Positions 47,349-56,924 of a DNA stretch of 64,000 bases are shown piece by piece (the stretch's first letter is position 1; each line of letters opens with the position of its first letter). The position numbers were made by a program, and so were the translations under genes. The notes under the pieces were generated by a model. That model was given only the letters and a program-made list of their open reading frames with translations, was not told where the DNA came from and did not search any database. Location: contig JAILGF010000075.1 of assembly GCA_024696945.1 (NCBI GenBank), positions 1 through 64,000 on the forward strand. Reading direction: 5' to 3'. The stretch is from Lachnospiraceae bacterium. GTDB taxonomy: Bacteria; Bacillota; Clostridia; Lachnospirales; Lachnospiraceae.

Positions 47349-47498
47349 GTGCGAGTAAAAATTACATTGGCATGTACAGAATGCAAGCAGCGTAATTACA
47401 ACATGACGAAAGAAAAAAAGAATCATCCGGACAGGATGGAGACAAAGAAGTATTGCAGATTCTGTAAGAAGCATACGATGCACAAGGAAACCAAATAA
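47349..47498 (+). CDS. rpmG: 50S ribosomal protein L33
   Basis: [52 protein letters not shown] start; below ORF-track length cutoff. Confidence 0.95.
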   Translation: MRVKITLACTECKQRNYNMTKEKKNHPDRMETKKYCRFCKKHTMHKETK

Positions 47499-47516
47499 CA
47501 GAAAGGAAGGTACACT

Positions 47517-47729
47517 ATGAGTGATGCAGCAGATACTTCCAAGAAGAAAGGTTCATTTTTCAAGGGAGTTAAGGCAGAGTTCAAGAAGATTGCTTGGCCT
47601 GATAAGACCACGCTTGCAAAGGAATCAGCTGCCGTAGTTGTTATTTCTGTCATTTTGGGTGCTATTATCGCATTGGTTGATGCAGCTATCAAGTTTGGTC
47701 TTGGAGAGCTTTTGGGAAGAACACTTTAA
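47517..47729 (+). CDS. secE: preprotein translocase subunit SecE
   Basis: FKGVKAEFKKIAWPDKTTLAKESAAVVVISVILGAIIALVDAAIKFG. Confidence 0.93.
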   Translation: MSDAADTSKKKGSFFKGVKAEFKKIAWPDKTTLAKESAAVVVISVILGAIIALVDAAIKFGLGELLGRTL

Positions 47730-47762
47730 GTTTAGGATCTTAGACAGATTGGAGTTTGAAGT

Positions 47763-48281
47763 ATGGCAGAAGCTAACTGGTATGTAGTTCATACCTATTC
47801 AGGGTATGAGAACAAAGTAAAAGCCAACATCGAGAAAACTATCGAGAACAGAGGACTTCAGGATCAGATACTTGAGGTTTCGGTACCGCTTCAGAACGTT
47901 GTCGAGATTAAGAACGGCGTTCGTAAGTCCGTACAGAAGAAGATGTTTCCCGGATATGTGCTCTTAAACATGGTTATGAATGATGATACTTGGTACGTTG
48001 TTCGAAACACCAGAGGCGTTACCGGTTTCGTAGGACCCGGATCAAAGCCCGTTCCTTTGACTGAGGCTGAGATGAAGGCTATGGGTGTTGCCGATGAAGA
48101 GATCATGCTTGATTTCGAAGTTGGTGATACAGTGACCGTTATGTCAGGTGCCTGGGAGAATTATCAGGGAATCGTCAGATCGATCAACGAGAGCAAACAG
48201 ACCGTTACGATCAGCATTGATGTATTTGGCAGAGAGACACCCGTTGAAATCGGTTTCACGGATGTCAGATCGGAAATGTAA
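47763..48281 (+). CDS. nusG: transcription termination/antitermination protein NusG
   Basis: WYVVHTYSGYENKVKANIEK; KKMFPGYVLLNMVMNDDTWYVVRNTRGVTGFVG; KOW domain. Confidence 0.97.
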   Translation: MAEANWYVVHTYSGYENKVKANIEKTIENRGLQDQILEVSVPLQNVVEIKNGVRKSVQKKMFPGYVLLNMVMNDDTWYVVRNTRGVTGFVGPGSKPVPLTEAEMKAMGVADEEIMLDFEVGDTVTVMSGAWENYQGIVRSINESKQTVTISIDVFGRETPVEIGFTDVRSEM

Positions 48282-48322
48282 ATTAATTTATTAGCGTATG
48301 TTACGCAGAATCGAGGATTAAA

Positions 48323-48748
48323 ATGGCAAAGAAAGTTACAGGTTATATCAAATTACAGATTCCGGCTGGAAAGGCAACACCGGCACCTCCTGTAGGTCCC
48401 GCACTTGGCCAGCATGGTGTTAACATTGTTCAGTTTACTAAGGAGTTTAATGCAAGGACAGCAGATCAGGGCGATCTTATCATCCCCGTTGTCATCACTG
48501 TATATGCAGACAGAAGCTTCAGCTTCATTACAAAGACTCCTCCCGCAGCAGTGCTTTTGAAGAAGGCATGCAACTTAAAGACAGCTTCAGGTCAGCCTAA
48601 CAAGAATAAGGTTGCTACCATCAAGCGTTCGGAAGTTCAGAAGATAGCTGAGAAGAAGATGCCCGATCTTAATGCAGCAAGCATTGAAGCAGCTACCAGC
48701 ATGATCGCAGGTACCGCAAGAAGCATGGGAATCGTAGTTGAGGATTAA
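48323..48748 (+). CDS. rplK: 50S ribosomal protein L11
   Basis: [37 protein letters not shown]. Confidence 0.98.
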   Translation: MAKKVTGYIKLQIPAGKATPAPPVGPALGQHGVNIVQFTKEFNARTADQGDLIIPVVITVYADRSFSFITKTPPAAVLLKKACNLKTASGQPNKNKVATIKRSEVQKIAEKKMPDLNAASIEAATSMIAGTARSMGIVVED

Positions 48749-48770
48749 TTAAATAAAACACTACTAAGAA

Positions 48771-48800
48771 GTGGAAGGACGAAAAGTCCGATATTACCAC
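48771..48800 (+). promoter_or_regulatory. predicted ribosomal protein L1 autoregulatory mRNA site
   Basis: GUGGAAGGACGAAAAGUCCGAUAUUACCAC hairpin mimics the 23S L1-stalk motif GUGGGAGG...GAAAUACCAC. Confidence 0.65.
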
Positions 48801-48813
48801 ATGGAGGATAATA

Positions 48814-49512
48814 ATGAAAAGAGGAAAGAAATATAACGAAGCAATTAAGCTTATAGATAAGACAGCACAGTATGATGTAAATGATGCATGTGCCCTTGTA
48901 AAGAAAACAGCAGTAGCAAAATTCGATGAGACAATTGAAGCTCATTTCCGTATGGGTCTTGACGGACGTCATGCAGATCAGCAGATCCGTGGCGCAGTTG
49001 TACTTCCTCACGGAACCGGCAAGAAGGTTAGAGTTCTTGTATTCGCAAAGGGTCCCAAGGTTCAGGAGGCTGAGGCAGCAGGTGCTGATTACGTAGGCGG
49101 AGACGAGCTTATTCCTAAGATTCAGAATGACGGTTGGTTTGAGTTTGATGTAGTTGTTGCTACACCTGACATGATGGGTGTTGTTGGACGTTTAGGACGT
49201 GTTCTCGGACCTAAGGGCTTAATGCCCAACCCTAAGGCAGGAACAGTTACCATGGATGTAGCTAATGCAGTTAAGGATATTAAAGCAGGTAAGATCGAGT
49301 ATCGTCTTGACAAGACAAATATCGTTCACTGCCCTATCGGAAAGAAGAGCTTCACAGAGGAACAGCTTTCTGAGAACCTTAGCACACTCATCGGAGCATT
49401 GATCAAGGCAAAGCCCGCAGCTGCAAAGGGTCAGTACATTAAGAGTGCTACCATTGCTTCTTCGATGGGCCCCGGAATCAAGCTCAATACTGCAAAGATA
49501 AACGCGCTTTAA
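48814..49512 (+). CDS. rplA: 50S ribosomal protein L1
   Basis: [44 protein letters not shown]. Confidence 0.98.
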   Translation: MKRGKKYNEAIKLIDKTAQYDVNDACALVKKTAVAKFDETIEAHFRMGLDGRHADQQIRGAVVLPHGTGKKVRVLVFAKGPKVQEAEAAGADYVGGDELIPKIQNDGWFEFDVVVATPDMMGVVGRLGRVLGPKGLMPNPKAGTVTMDVANAVKDIKAGKIEYRLDKTNIVHCPIGKKSFTEEQLSENLSTLIGALIKAKPAAAKGQYIKSATIASSMGPGIKLNTAKINAL

Positions 49513-49525
49513 TCTAAAAAATTAT

Positions 49526-49548
49526 ACCTGCCGTATGGCAGGTTTTTT
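49526..49548 (+). terminator. Rho-independent terminator after rplA
   Basis: acctgccgtatggcaggtttttt. Confidence 0.88.
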
Positions 49549-49559
49549 GTTATGTTCCA

Positions 49560-49612
49560 ACAAATATGCTTCGCATATTTGTCGCCGCGTCGAAGTGCTT
49601 CGCACATTCGAC
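49560..49612. repeat. two tandem hairpins sharing a GCTTCGC core
   Basis: acaaatatgc-ttc-gcatatttgt and gtcgaagtgc-ttc-gcacattcgac. Confidence 0.85.
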
Positions 49613-49615
49613 AGA

Positions 49616-50785
49616 TTACATCCTTAGCAGCAACTCTCTGTCTATGAGTTTCCCATCTTCATAATAACTTCTTGGAACACGCTTGCTTACAGCACAGGTC
49701 AGTTCGTAAGGAATGGTCCCGGCTATCTCGGCCAGCTTTTCGATGGGATTCTTTGAACCGAAAATCTCTATCTCGGAACCGACTCCCACGCCCTGCATAT
49801 TTGAAACATCGATCATGCACATATCCATGCAGATTTTTCCGAGCTGCTTTGCGGGACCTGCTGTTGTCATAAGCGTGCATTTATTTGACAGAGACCTGAA
49901 AAATCCGTCCGCATAACCGTAAGGAAGCACTCCGACACGGGTTGTTCTGTCAGTTACGAATATTCCCCCGTAGCTGATGGCAGTGCCCGCAGGGTATGTT
50001 TTTATGGTACTGATCACGGTTTTTAGTGACATAACGGGCTTTAGTCCCATTTTGATAGCGAATTCTCCGTATCCGTAAAGAAGAAGTCCCGGACGCACCA
50101 TATCTAAATAAGTTTCAGGATATTCCGAAACCGCGCCGGTGTTTGCACAATGCTTAAGTTTGAATTTCTTACCGGACATGTATTCAACATGGTTAATTAC
50201 ATCTGTAAAGAGCTTGAACTGATGCTCGGTATATTTCCTGCACTCCTCACCGGGCTCGTCGGATACTGCAAAGTGTGTAAATATGCCTTCTGCATCGAGT
50301 CCCAGCATATTGATGGCTTCGAGGATACCGTTTATTCCGGTTTCAAAGAAGTCACCATTACAAAGGTATCCGAGCCTTGACATGCCTGTATCAACCTTGA
50401 TATGTATCTTCAAGGTTTTACCGAGACATACGGCTTCTTCGGAATATTCGACTGCTTTGGCTTTACAGGTAACAGCCTGCGTAATGTTGTATTCTATCAG
50501 TCTGTCAACCTGCTCCTTTGGAGTATGGCCTAATATAAGAATGGGCATTTTTATGTCATTCAGACGGAGTTCCATAGCCTCATCTATGCTGCTGACGGCA
50601 AGATACCCTGCTCCTTCTTTTTCAAGGGTTTTAGCCACATGAACCGCTCCGTGTCCGTATGCGTCGGCCTTTACCACACCTAAGAATTTTACGTTTTCAC
50701 CTATTTTTTTCTTTATTGTCCTGTAATTGAATTTTAAAGCGTCGAGATCTATCTCGGCCCAGGTTCTTCTTAATGTTGATTCCAT
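49616..50785 (-). CDS. alr: alanine racemase
   Basis: TWAEIDLDALKFNYRTI...VVKADAYGHGAVHVA; VDTGMSRLGY; CMDMCMIDVS. Confidence 0.97.
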   Translation of the reverse strand: MESTLRRTWAEIDLDALKFNYRTIKKKIGENVKFLGVVKADAYGHGAVHVAKTLEKEGAGYLAVSSIDEAMELRLNDIKMPILILGHTPKEQVDRLIEYNITQAVTCKAKAVEYSEEAVCLGKTLKIHIKVDTGMSRLGYLCNGDFFETGINGILEAINMLGLDAEGIFTHFAVSDEPGEECRKYTEHQFKLFTDVINHVEYMSGKKFKLKHCANTGAVSEYPETYLDMVRPGLLLYGYGEFAIKMGLKPVMSLKTVISTIKTYPAGTAISYGGIFVTDRTTRVGVLPYGYADGFFRSLSNKCTLMTTAGPAKQLGKICMDMCMIDVSNMQGVGVGSEIEIFGSKNPIEKLAEIAGTIPYELTCAVSKRVPRSYYEDGKLIDRELLLRM

Positions 50786-50861
50786 GATTGCTCCTGAAAA
50801 ATATTTTTAACATAAGAATTATAACATTTCCGCCATTATTCTGCAATAAGATAAAAAGAAT

Positions 50862-50890
50862 TTGAAATTTTCAGAAATGTATGCTACAAT
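50862..50890 (+). promoter_or_regulatory. sigma-A-type promoter
   Basis: TTGAAA-N17-TACAAT. Confidence 0.55.
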
Positions 50891-50930
50891 ATGCTTGGAG
50901 AAATATATCATTTTCAAGGGAGGTGGCATT

Positions 50931-51290
50931 ATGACATATGAACAGATTGTTGAAATGGTTAGAAAAGTGTTTGAATATGCCGATGCCAGGAACATCTATG
51001 AGCATATCGCCTTTCAGGTGAATGTCACGGGCGAGGGTGAAGGGATTTTTTACTTTGAGGTGGCCGACAGACAGTGTGTTATCGAGCCTTATGATTATTA
51101 TGACAGAGACGGACTTATCACTACTACCGCAAAAGTGCTTTCGGACATATGCTATAAGAAATGTACCATGAGAAGCTGTATCGAGAGTGGTAAAATGCGG
51201 TTTGAAGGAGATGTGAGAAAACTGGAGCTCTGCCTTGGAAACATTACGCTTACATATCTGAAGGATAAAAAGAAAAATACAGGGGATTGA
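50931..51290 (+). CDS. SCP2-like domain protein, paralog of the 8071 CDS
   Basis: MTYEQIVEMVRKV...AFQVNVTGEGEGIFYFEVADRQCVIEPYDYYDRDG; ATG 50931 follows gggaggtgg. Confidence 0.65.
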   Translation: MTYEQIVEMVRKVFEYADARNIYEHIAFQVNVTGEGEGIFYFEVADRQCVIEPYDYYDRDGLITTTAKVLSDICYKKCTMRSCIESGKMRFEGDVRKLELCLGNITLTYLKDKKKNTGD

Positions 51291-51291
51291 A

Positions 51292-53622
51292 ATGAAAGAC
51301 GATTTTATGAGCAGCGGCTCGGGGAGCAGGAATTATACCGCAGATGAAATAGACAGAGCCAGAAAGATGCAGAAGAAAAACGGCGGTACTCTGATGGACA
51401 ACCTGGCTAAGCTTACCGGTCGCGGAATGCCTTCTACTACAAGTATGGCAGACCTTACCAGTATGTACAGGAAGGCCAATCAGGAGCTTAGTTCTTTTAT
51501 TGAGGCTGACAGCAAGAGAAAGAAAGAGGCCGAAGCCAAGAATGATGCCGTTCGCCAGCAGCTTATGGAAAACCAGGAGAAGCTTAATAAGGCTCTGGAC
51601 AGTTATACAAATACCCTGAAAGAGGATTTTGGAATCGAGCCTCAGCAGGATAATTCCTGGATGAACGATTTCGGTATTCCTTCAGGCCAGAACAGTACAG
51701 GTGTTTCCGGAGGAGCTTCGGGTCAGGGTAATCTGGGTGCGGTAGAAGGTAATGGTCAGACCGGCGCAGGTCTTCAGGGGACTTATGCTACTGACAATGC
51801 TTACGGGACTGCACAACCCGGAACCCAGCAGGCCGCAAAGACAGAAGAGGAACTGGCATCCACAAGAGAAGTAAACCTTGAGAAATTTAACGGTCTTGCC
51901 GATGAGATAAATAAAACGGTTTTCGGGCAGGAGGAGTTCGTAAAGAAGCTTGTTATAGCTTTTAAACGTCCGCTCGTAATGCCTCCCGAGAATCCCAAGG
52001 CGCTAAATACAATCCTTCTTACCGGGAAAAAGGATACCGGTAAGCATTTTGCATTGACTGAGATAGCAAAAGAACTGAACAAGCGTGGAATTCTTCGCAA
52101 TTCGGATATCCGTGTGCTTGATCTTGGCTTATATACCGACGCTTCCATGGAGAAGCTTTTCCTTCAGGATATTTTCTCGGCACTCTCATGTAATTCGAGG
52201 ATTGTTCTGTTTGAGAATTTTGAGAACTGTCATCCGTCATTCCTTTCACATATTTCCTCGCTTGTGATCGACGGAAGATTCCAGCTTTCAGAGCGCTATA
52301 TATTCCAGAAGGGTCAGCTTGTAAACGTACAGAATTCACTTGCAAGCGAAGCCGTGAGCGCATTCACCGCCAACGGAAAGTATCTGATCTTCATTACCGA
52401 AAAGACTCTTGATAAATGCGCAGGCATCATGGGCGCTCCGTTCATCAATGCACTTGGGGATGTATGTACAACAAAAGAGCTTGAGGCTATCGCCATCAGA
52501 AAGATAGCTGAAGGTGAGCTGGAAGACTTAAAGAACAAGGCTGCTAATCGTTTCTTCTTTAAGCTTGACTTTGATGAAGGCTTCTTGGACTACAGCGTTT
52601 CGAGGTCAGAGCGTCAGGCAGGCTTACGTGGGGTACAGGATTTTTATGATTCCGTATTACAGGCGCTCGCACAGGCAAAGCTTGAAGGTGATTATCCTAA
52701 GGATGCAGCATTAAAGCTTGGTGTGGCAGAGGGAAGGATTAATGCAAAATACGACGAGGAACTGATCGATCTGTCGGCACTTCTTCCCGAAGGATTCCGT
52801 GGCGAGATTGAAGAGATCAAGAAGGAAATGGATGCCATTGTCGGTCTTGCAAAGGTTAAGGAATACGTATTCAGCCTCGAAGAGTATTATAAAGTTCAGA
52901 AGCGCAGGCAGGAAGAGGGCTTGAAGACCAGTGAGGTCAGCAAGCACATGATCTTTACCGGAAGTCCAGGAACAGGAAAAACGACTATTGCAAGGATCAT
53001 AAGCAAGTATCTGAAGGCTATCGGAGTCCTTACCGGAGGACAGCTCGTTGAAGTATCAAGAGCTGACCTTGTGGGACGTTATGTAGGACATACGGCACCT
53101 CTTACAAACCAGGTTATTTCTTCCGCTATAGGCGGCGTGCTCTTTATTGATGAGGCGTACAGCTTATACAGGGGTAAGGATGACAGCTTTGGCTTAGAGG
53201 CTATCGATACTCTGGTTAAGGGAATCGAGGATAACAGGGAGAACCTGATAGTTATCCTTGCCGGTTATTCCAACGAGATGCAGGAATTCTTGACGAGTAA
53301 CTCGGGACTTAAGTCACGTTTCCCGAATGTCATCAACTTCCCGGATTATACCGGAGAGGAACTTTTAAAGATCGCTAAGTCAATAGCCAAATCAAAGGGT
53401 TATACTATCGATGAAGGCGCTGATCCTGCACTTACAACATATTTCAATGCAGTTCAGATGGTGAGGGCTGCGGATGCAGGCAACGGCAGACTTGCAAGGA
53501 ATAAGATAGAAGAGGCGATACTTAACCAGTCAAAGAGGCTGGTAGCTGAACCGAATGCAGAGTTGTCAGTGCTCATGTCGGAAGATTTTGATCTGAATGA
53601 CGTAATGAGTGATGAAAAATAA
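51292..53622 (+). CDS. AAA+ ATPase with degenerate first and CbxX/CfqX-type second AAA module
   Basis: LTGKKDTGKHFALTEIA; FTGSPGTGKTTIARIISKYLKAIGVL...GVLFIDEAYSLYRGKDDSFGLEAIDTLVKGIEDNRENLIVILAGY. Confidence 0.9.
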   Translation: MKDDFMSSGSGSRNYTADEIDRARKMQKKNGGTLMDNLAKLTGRGMPSTTSMADLTSMYRKANQELSSFIEADSKRKKEAEAKNDAVRQQLMENQEKLNKALDSYTNTLKEDFGIEPQQDNSWMNDFGIPSGQNSTGVSGGASGQGNLGAVEGNGQTGAGLQGTYATDNAYGTAQPGTQQAAKTEEELASTREVNLEKFNGLADEINKTVFGQEEFVKKLVIAFKRPLVMPPENPKALNTILLTGKKDTGKHFALTEIAKELNKRGILRNSDIRVLDLGLYTDASMEKLFLQDIFSALSCNSRIVLFENFENCHPSFLSHISSLVIDGRFQLSERYIFQKGQLVNVQNSLASEAVSAFTANGKYLIFITEKTLDKCAGIMGAPFINALGDVCTTKELEAIAIRKIAEGELEDLKNKAANRFFFKLDFDEGFLDYSVSRSERQAGLRGVQDFYDSVLQALAQAKLEGDYPKDAALKLGVAEGRINAKYDEELIDLSALLPEGFRGEIEEIKKEMDAIVGLAKVKEYVFSLEEYYKVQKRRQEEGLKTSEVSKHMIFTGSPGTGKTTIARIISKYLKAIGVLTGGQLVEVSRADLVGRYVGHTAPLTNQVISSAIGGVLFIDEAYSLYRGKDDSFGLEAIDTLVKGIEDNRENLIVILAGYSNEMQEFLTSNSGLKSRFPNVINFPDYTGEELLKIAKSIAKSKGYTIDEGADPALTTYFNAVQMVRAADAGNGRLARNKIEEAILNQSKRLVAEPNAELSVLMSEDFDLNDVMSDEK

Positions 53623-53636
53623 TATAGCAAAATGAA

Positions 53637-53678
53637 GATATCCCCCACCTTTTAGCGAAGGTGGGGAATATCCTTTTT
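53637..53678 (+). terminator. Rho-independent terminator
   Basis: gatatcccccaccttttagcgaaggtggggaatatcctttttag. Confidence 0.88.
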
Positions 53679-53696
53679 AGTCGGAGGGCTGATATA

Positions 53697-56501
53697 ATGA
53701 AAGCAAAAAGGCTTATATGTCTGTTTTTATCAGTATTAATGGTCATAGGTGTTTTAAACATGGATTATAGTCCGGTGAATGCTGCTTCAAAAAAGAAAAA
53801 GGTTGAGTTCAGCGTCAAAACCGTGAATGACGGGCTGGATTTAAAGTTTACCATCGAGGAATATCCCGGAGCTGAATACTATAATATTGTATTATGCGGT
53901 AGGGAGAATGCATATTCTCCTTATCTTGATAATAAAGATAAGGATATTTCACTTATTATCGCAAAGGTAAAAGCAGATTCCGGAAAGACTGTCTATACGA
54001 TGAACGGACTTACAAAAGGTAAGTACACTTTTTATGTTGAGGCTATGGAGCCTGAAGACACATATTATGAGGATAACGTAAAAAGTGAAAAGAAGACGGT
54101 TACTGTTAAGGCTCCTGCAATCTCTGAAAGGGGCGAGGTCAAGTATGATTTCTCTAAAACCAAGATCGGAGAGGTCATTACTTTTGGTGCTTACGAGCAG
54201 GACGGAGATCTTTCGAATGGGAAAGAGCCTATTGAATGGATCGTCCTTTCTAAGGATAAGAATGAGATGTTGGTACTAAGTAAATATGCGCTTGATTATC
54301 TCCCTTTCCATGTACGAGAATATTACGGGGAGGATGAGACTGACAAATGCTTTACCACTTGGGCTAGCTGCTCGATCCGTGATTTCCTGAACAATGTTTT
54401 TTATGATGAGGCATTTACTAAGGGAGAGAAGAAGCTAGTAAAAACGAATACCATTAAAACTACTGTGGATTTTGAATGGAGAAAGAAAGAAACGAAAACT
54501 ACAAAAGATAATGTTTTCCTGCTTTCTTCCAAGGATCTTACAAGTAAATCCTATGGATTCGCCAAGGAAAGAACTCTTGAAGATATAAACCGCAGATGTT
54601 CGTATACTGCTTACGCCATACTTCAGAAAGAGTTTAACAGGGATCATCGATATAGTGGCGCGGGCATTTCTGATTACCGGACGGAAGATGGTGATGAAGC
54701 CATTGAATGGATGCTCAGGGATCTTTGGATGGAGGAACAGTTTCTTAATATTGTCAGAGAGAATGGAACGATTACGTTTTCTAATTTTAAAGAACATTTT
54801 AAAATCGGATACGGATACGCTGTAAGACCCGCCATCCTGATAGATATGAGCTCTTTTAAGATTAAGGAAGTTGAAAGTGTTCGGAAAGATGCTAATGCCG
54901 AAAATAAAAAGAAGATTAAGATCAATAAAAAGAATTTCCCTTATGAGGAGTTTAGGGATTATATCAGCGAAGAATTTGACAAAAATGAAGATGGCTGGCT
55001 AAGCGAGAAGGAAATGAATTCGGTTGAAAATATTTCTTTTTCGGGTGGGTACTATGATTATGACAGTATAAGTAAGAAGAACAGATTTAAGGGGATAGAA
55101 TTATTCAAAAATCTTAGGACTCTGTCTATTACTAATGCCACTATAAAGAAAATCGATCTCAGCAATATTAAAACACTTGAAAAACTGACTATACGTATTA
55201 ATGAAAAAAACAGCAGTATTGATATTAGCGGATGTTCTAATCTAAAAGAACTGTCGCTTACTAATTATGGAGGTTCATACGGTTATTATAATAAGAATGC
55301 TTCTCTTAAACAGATTAAGTTAATCGGTGATTCCTCTTTGGAAAAAGTCTCTATCAAAAATGTAAAAATTAAGACAGTAAACTTGCCGGAGAGTAATAAT
55401 ATAGTATCACTTACACTGTCAGATCTGCAGCTTTCAGAATTGAACCTCGGTAATAATACTGCATTGCAGAGTTTTATCTGTAACGGAAACAATTTAAAGG
55501 TCCTTGACGTCAGCAAAAATACGGACCTGACCTCCTTGGATTGTTCCGGTAATAAGCTTTCAGAACTCGATCTGAGCAATAATACTATGATAACCGATCT
55601 GAACTGCCAACAGAATGAATTGTCAAAACTTGATCTGAGCAGGAATTTGAAGCTGATTTATCTGAACTGTTCCGAAAATAAATTATCGGAACTTGACTTC
55701 GGTACTAACACTGTTCTGGAAGAGTTAAACTGTTCAGAAAATGCATTATCAGCGTTAGATCTAAACAGTAGTAATCTTAATAAATTGGATTGTTCCCTTA
55801 ATCAGTTACAGGTACTGAATTTGAAAAAGTCCGGATCTCTAAAAGAACTGAATTGCTACGGAAATCAGCTTTCAGATATAGATATTAGTAAAAATACAGC
55901 GTTGATGGATTTAAACTGTGCAGACAATAAACTGACAACAATAGATATAAGTAACAATCCGGTTCTCGAAATATTAGATTGTTCTTACAATCAGATTGTC
56001 AGATTGGATGTCAGCAGTAGTAAGTCACTGACCGAACTTGCTTGCATGGATAACAGTATGGAATCTATAAAATTATGTAAAGGGCTTACACTACTTGATT
56101 GTAGTAAGAACCAGCTTACAGATGTAGATGTTAGTGCAATAGTTGGTTTACAAGTTTTGAACTGTTCAGTTAATAAACTATCTTCTATAGATGTCAGCCG
56201 AAATACTGATCTGTGTGATCTGTTCTGTAGAAATAATGAATTAACTAAATTGGATATTAGCAAGAATAAAAATCTTGGCGTATTGAATTGCTCATATAAC
56301 AGGCTTAAAGAGCTTGATCTTACTAAGAATACTGAATTGACGGGATTGGATTGCGGATATAATGAGCTTACGGAATTGAATACCAGTAAAAATAAAGAAT
56401 TATCCTGGTTATACTGTAGCGGCAATAAGATTAAAGAATTAGATCTGCATAATAATTATATACAAGATGGTGATTGGGAAAATGATATTGTAGTTAAGTG
56501 A
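53697..56501 (+). CDS. secreted leucine-rich repeat protein (DUF6273-like, EF-hand-like, LRR)
   Basis: ATG 53697 with cggaggg RBS and signal peptide; EVITFGAYEQDGDLSNGKEPIEWIVLSKD; FDKNEDGWLSEKEM; LRR array. Confidence 0.88.
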   Translation: MKAKRLICLFLSVLMVIGVLNMDYSPVNAASKKKKVEFSVKTVNDGLDLKFTIEEYPGAEYYNIVLCGRENAYSPYLDNKDKDISLIIAKVKADSGKTVYTMNGLTKGKYTFYVEAMEPEDTYYEDNVKSEKKTVTVKAPAISERGEVKYDFSKTKIGEVITFGAYEQDGDLSNGKEPIEWIVLSKDKNEMLVLSKYALDYLPFHVREYYGEDETDKCFTTWASCSIRDFLNNVFYDEAFTKGEKKLVKTNTIKTTVDFEWRKKETKTTKDNVFLLSSKDLTSKSYGFAKERTLEDINRRCSYTAYAILQKEFNRDHRYSGAGISDYRTEDGDEAIEWMLRDLWMEEQFLNIVRENGTITFSNFKEHFKIGYGYAVRPAILIDMSSFKIKEVESVRKDANAENKKKIKINKKNFPYEEFRDYISEEFDKNEDGWLSEKEMNSVENISFSGGYYDYDSISKKNRFKGIELFKNLRTLSITNATIKKIDLSNIKTLEKLTIRINEKNSSIDISGCSNLKELSLTNYGGSYGYYNKNASLKQIKLIGDSSLEKVSIKNVKIKTVNLPESNNIVSLTLSDLQLSELNLGNNTALQSFICNGNNLKVLDVSKNTDLTSLDCSGNKLSELDLSNNTMITDLNCQQNELSKLDLSRNLKLIYLNCSENKLSELDFGTNTVLEELNCSENALSALDLNSSNLNKLDCSLNQLQVLNLKKSGSLKELNCYGNQLSDIDISKNTALMDLNCADNKLTTIDISNNPVLEILDCSYNQIVRLDVSSSKSLTELACMDNSMESIKLCKGLTLLDCSKNQLTDVDVSAIVGLQVLNCSVNKLSSIDVSRNTDLCDLFCRNNELTKLDISKNKNLGVLNCSYNRLKELDLTKNTELTGLDCGYNELTELNTSKNKELSWLYCSGNKIKELDLHNNYIQDGDWENDIVVK
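55440..56460 (+). repeat. about 16 tandem 21-aa LRR units (63-nt period)
   Basis: consensus L-D-[LVI]-S-x-N-T-x-L-x-x-L-[DN]-C-S-x-N-x-L-x-x. Confidence 0.92.
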
Positions 56502-56539
56502 TAAGAAGCCGATACAAGTAAATTTCATTTTTTATTTAT

Positions 56540-56568
56540 TTGACATATCCCCAGCTTTCGTGTATTAT
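56540..56568 (+). promoter_or_regulatory. sigma-A-type promoter
   Basis: TTGACA-N17-TATTAT. Confidence 0.7.
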
Positions 56569-56603
56569 AGTGGAGACCTAAAAAAGAAAGGCAGGAAGAA
56601 AAA

Positions 56604-56807
56604 ATGATTACAAAAGATATTACTATCGGTGAGCTCTTAAAGCAGGCTCCGGATGTTGCTCCGATCCTTATGAGTGCAGGTATGCATTGCTTAGGATGCC
56701 CCGCTTCACAGGCAGAGTCCATTGAGGACGCAGCTATGGTTCACGGTCTTAATGTGGACGAGCTTATGGCTGAGATCAACGATTTCTTGGCAAAGAATCC
56801 CGCTTGA
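56604..56807 (+). CDS. DUF1858 domain protein
   Basis: [49 protein letters not shown]. Confidence 0.93.
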   Translation: MITKDITIGELLKQAPDVAPILMSAGMHCLGCPASQAESIEDAAMVHGLNVDELMAEINDFLAKNPA

Positions 56808-56830
56808 TGCAGGACATTTAACAAAACCGA

Positions 56831-56878
56831 AAAGTCCTATGATAATGCAACTTATGCTTTTATCATGGGGCTTTTTAT
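56831..56878 (+). terminator. Rho-independent terminator
   Basis: aagtcctatgata...tatcatggggctttttat. Confidence 0.6.
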
Positions 56879-56924
56879 GTTATTATAAAGCTGTACAGAT
56901 AATCCAACAGGGAAGGGATACGAG

